Source: Gammaproteobacteria bacterium (GTDB taxonomy: Bacteria; Pseudomonadota; Gammaproteobacteria; QNFN01). Taken from it: a DNA stretch of 6,122 nt. The DNA lies in assembly GCA_003645555.1 (NCBI GenBank), contig QNFN01000126.1, positions 1 to 6,122 of the forward strand, given 5' to 3'. Position numbers and translations under genes: made by a program. Below are positions 4,147-6,122 of the stretch, one piece after another. Every line of letters begins with the position of its first letter. Within the stretch, counting starts at the first letter, position 1. The notes under the pieces were generated by a model. That model saw only the letters and a program-made list of their open reading frames with translations, searched no databases and was not told the DNA's origin.

Positions 4147-6122
4147 ATGACCACAGCCCGCTGTCTGCTGCTGTTCCTGATGTCACTTGGCGGCCTCCTG
4201 CAGACCGTGGCCGCCGACACGTCGACGATCACCATCGGGGTCCTCAGCCATCGTGGTGACGAGGCCACCCTACGCAGCTGGACACCGACGGCCGACTACC
4301 TTGCCAGCCAGATTCCCGGCACCCGTTTCAAGGTGCGACCACTCGATTTCGAGGAGGTAGAACCGGCCATCGCCCGCAGCGAAATCGACTTCGTTCTGGT
4401 CAATTCCGGCATGTATGTCGACCTCGAGGTGCGCCAGGGTGTCACCCGTATCGCGACACTCAACAACGATCACAACGGCCAGAGCTATAACACCTTCGGT
4501 GGCGTCTTGTTCACCCGCGCTGACCGCACCGACCTGAGCACCCTTGATGACCTGCGCGGCCAGCGCCTGGTCGCCGTCAACCGCCACTCACTCGGTGGCT
4601 TCCAGATGCAGTGGCGCGAGCTGCACGATGCCGGCATCGACCCATGGAGTGACCTCGCAGAAATCAAGTTCGCCAACACTCATGACGCCGTCGTCATGCA
4701 GGTACTTGAGGGCCGTGCCGACATCGGTGCCGTGCGCACCAACATCCTCGAACGCATGATCACGGCCGGCGCCATCGAGGCCGGCGATGTGCGTCTCATG
4801 GCCGCGCGGTTGGCCGACGGTTTCCCGCTGCAGATCAGCACCCGCCTCTATCCCGAATGGCCGTTCGCCAAGGCCCGCGCCACCTCGAACGAACTCGCCC
4901 AGAAGGTCGCCGTCGCACTGTTGCAGATGCCACCGGACCACCCTGCCGCACACGCCGGCCACCACGCCGGCTGGACCGTGCCGCTCGACTACCAACCGGT
5001 CCATGACCTGCTCCAGGAACTGGCCATCGGCCCCTACAGCACACCCGGGCCGTTCACCTTCCACGACGTGTTAACAAAGTACCAAGGTGCCTTCCTCACC
5101 GGCGGTCTGATGCTGCTGCTCCTGGTCATGCTGGTGGCCTGGATCGCCCGCCTGAACCGGGCCCTCAACGAGGCCAAGCACGGCATCGAGCACCGCTTCG
5201 ACCTGATCCTCAACGCCGTCGGCGATGGCATCTCGGGGGTCGATAAAAATGGCATCACCACCTTCGTCAACCCGGCGATGGAACGGCTCACCGGCTGGTC
5301 GGCTGACGAGTTGGTTGGCCGCTTCCAGCATGACCTGTTGCACCACACACGTGCCGACGGCATCCCCTACCCCAGGCACGAATGCCCGGTACGCGACACG
5401 TTCACCAACAACGAGCCACGCTTCGTCGACGACGAGGTGTTCTGGCGCAAGGACGGTAGCAGCTTCCCGGTCGAGTACCTCAGTACGCCGATCCGCGGCG
5501 ACGACAACGAAGTGCTCGGCGCAGTCATCGCCTTCCGCGATGTCACCGAGCGCAAAAAAGCCGAAGAGGGACAACAGCGTCATATCACCGAAATGGCCCA
5601 TGTCACCCGCCTCAGCACCATGGGCGAAATGGCCTCGCAGATCGCCCACGAGCTGAACCAGCCGCTGTCGGCGATCACCAACTACACCGGCGCCTGCATC
5701 CGCCGGTTGCAGGACGACCGCGCCGACCGCGCCTCGCTGCTCGAGGGCCTGCAACTGGTCTCCGCGCAGGCTCATCGCGCCGCCGAGATCGTCCGCCAGA
5801 TCCGTGACTTCATCCGCAAGAAGGATCCCGGCCGTGGCCCGGTCGACGTCAACGAGTTGGTGCGGCAGACGGCCCTGCTGGTCACGCCCGAGGTGCACAA
5901 GGGACAGGTCGACCTGACCCTGGACCTGGCCGACGACCTGCTGCCGGTCTCGGGCGACGCCGTCGCACTCGGGCAAGAGATCATGAACCTGGTGCGCAAC
6001 GCCATCGACGCCACCAGCCGCAACCCGACCGAAGACCGCCATATAACGGTACGTACCGGCAGTGACGGCGATGACTCCGTGCACCTGGCCGTGATCGACA
6101 ACGGACTAGGTATGGACCAGGC
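4147..6122 (+). CDS. TtrS-like sensor histidine kinase: PhnD-like periplasmic domain, PAS, HisKA, HATPase (3' end outside window)
   Basis: A membrane sensor kinase, 658 residues visible. Seen in order: signal/anchor (about 5-23, ending TVAAD); a periplasmic PhnD/phosphonate-binding-like domain (27-295) with TITIGVLSHRG, W-x-PTADYLA, DFVLVNSGMY (81-90), FGGVLFTRAD, LDDLRGQRLVAVNRHSLGGFQM (133-154) and DAVVMQVLEGRADIGAVRTN (180-199); one strong membrane helix (315-334); a PAS domain (347-470) with LILNAVGDGISGVDKNG, FVNPAMERLTGW and FRDVTERK; HisKA with MGEMASQIAHELNQPLSAI (492-510), phosphoacceptor His501; the HATPase N-box NLVRNAIDA (614-622); and the G1 box DNGLGM (651-656) at the cut. TtrS, the tetrathionate sensor, shares the PhnD-TM-kinase plan, but the Salmonella protein, as remembered, lacks the PAS. 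The periplasmic domain has no cysteine. Of nearby ATGs, 4142 stops after two codons; 4147 is the first one open. A response regulator may follow outside the window. The ligand is unknown. Confidence 0.9.
   Translation, partial: MTTARCLLLFLMSLGGLLQTVAADTSTITIGVLSHRGDEATLRSWTPTADYLASQIPGTRFKVRPLDFEEVEPAIARSEIDFVLVNSGMYVDLEVRQGVTRIATLNNDHNGQSYNTFGGVLFTRADRTDLSTLDDLRGQRLVAVNRHSLGGFQMQWRELHDAGIDPWSDLAEIKFANTHDAVVMQVLEGRADIGAVRTNILERMITAGAIEAGDVRLMAARLADGFPLQISTRLYPEWPFAKARATSNELAQKVAVALLQMPPDHPAAHAGHHAGWTVPLDYQPVHDLLQELAIGPYSTPGPFTFHDVLTKYQGAFLTGGLMLLLLVMLVAWIARLNRALNEAKHGIEHRFDLILNAVGDGISGVDKNGITTFVNPAMERLTGWSADELVGRFQHDLLHHTRADGIPYPRHECPVRDTFTNNEPRFVDDEVFWRKDGSSFPVEYLSTPIRGDDNEVLGAVIAFRDVTERKKAEEGQQRHITEMAHVTRLSTMGEMASQIAHELNQPLSAITNYTGACIRRLQDDRADRASLLEGLQLVSAQAHRAAEIVRQIRDFIRKKDPGRGPVDVNELVRQTALLVTPEVHKGQVDLTLDLADDLLPVSGDAVALGQEIMNLVRNAIDATSRNPTEDRHITVRTGSDGDDSVHLAVIDNGLGMDQ

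Noticed and set aside
5071..6084. A long open frame (337 codons) on the minus strand opposite the kinase gene
   Set aside because: It is a shadow of the membrane, PAS and HisKA coding region with low-complexity composition and no domain.
1..6122. CRISPR arrays, tRNA, rRNA or phage genes
   Set aside because: Nothing with regular short repeats and spacers, no tRNA-like cloverleaf, and no integrase, capsid or toxin-antitoxin-like gene was seen.

Overview
The window is GC-rich, densely coding DNA. It looks like a chromosome segment from a proteobacterium, most likely a gammaproteobacterium with sulfur metabolism. The clues are a BepA-type outer-membrane quality-control protease (a gammaproteobacterial arrangement next to a TusA gene), a tusA-dsrE2 pair typical of sulfur oxidisers, and a TtrS-like hybrid sensor kinase. 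No species call is made.

Layout. (1) Positions 1-1267, minus strand: two phenylacetate/beta-oxidation-type genes, a PaaG-like enoyl-CoA hydratase/isomerase followed 2 bp later by a PaaH-like 3-hydroxyacyl-CoA dehydrogenase that runs off the left edge. (2) A strong intrinsic terminator at about 1356-1398 separates them from the next minus-strand unit. (3) Positions 1417-2206, minus strand: tusA then dsrE2, a cytoplasmic sulfur-relay pair; the rhodanese gene often found with them is absent here. (4) Positions 2207-2489: a divergent intergenic region holding the probable tusA promoter and a decayed copy of a repeat. (5) Positions 2490-3968, plus strand: bepA, a periplasmic M48 zinc metalloprotease with a TPR tail. 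(6) Positions 3980-4138: a 159-bp near-palindromic MITE-like element flanked by CTAA direct repeats. (7) Positions 4147-6122, plus strand: a sensor histidine kinase with a PhnD-like periplasmic domain, one membrane anchor, a PAS domain and HisKA/HATPase domains, cut by the right edge.

How it fits together. The tusA-dsrE2 pair probably moves persulfide sulfur in the cytoplasm. The TtrS-like kinase probably senses a small periplasmic ligand (tetrathionate or another oxyanion in its relatives), so sulfur chemistry may link the two flanks of bepA, but this is inference. The paaG-paaH pair is catabolic and probably a separate transcription unit.

The most unusual feature is the repeat family. One intact-looking copy sits between bepA and the kinase gene, ending 8 bp before the kinase start codon. 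A diverged partial copy (53 of 66 positions identical, ungapped) lies upstream of bepA, so the two bracket that gene. Removing the intact copy plus one CTAA leaves only a 15-bp gap between bepA and the kinase gene, which suggests that it split a former operon.
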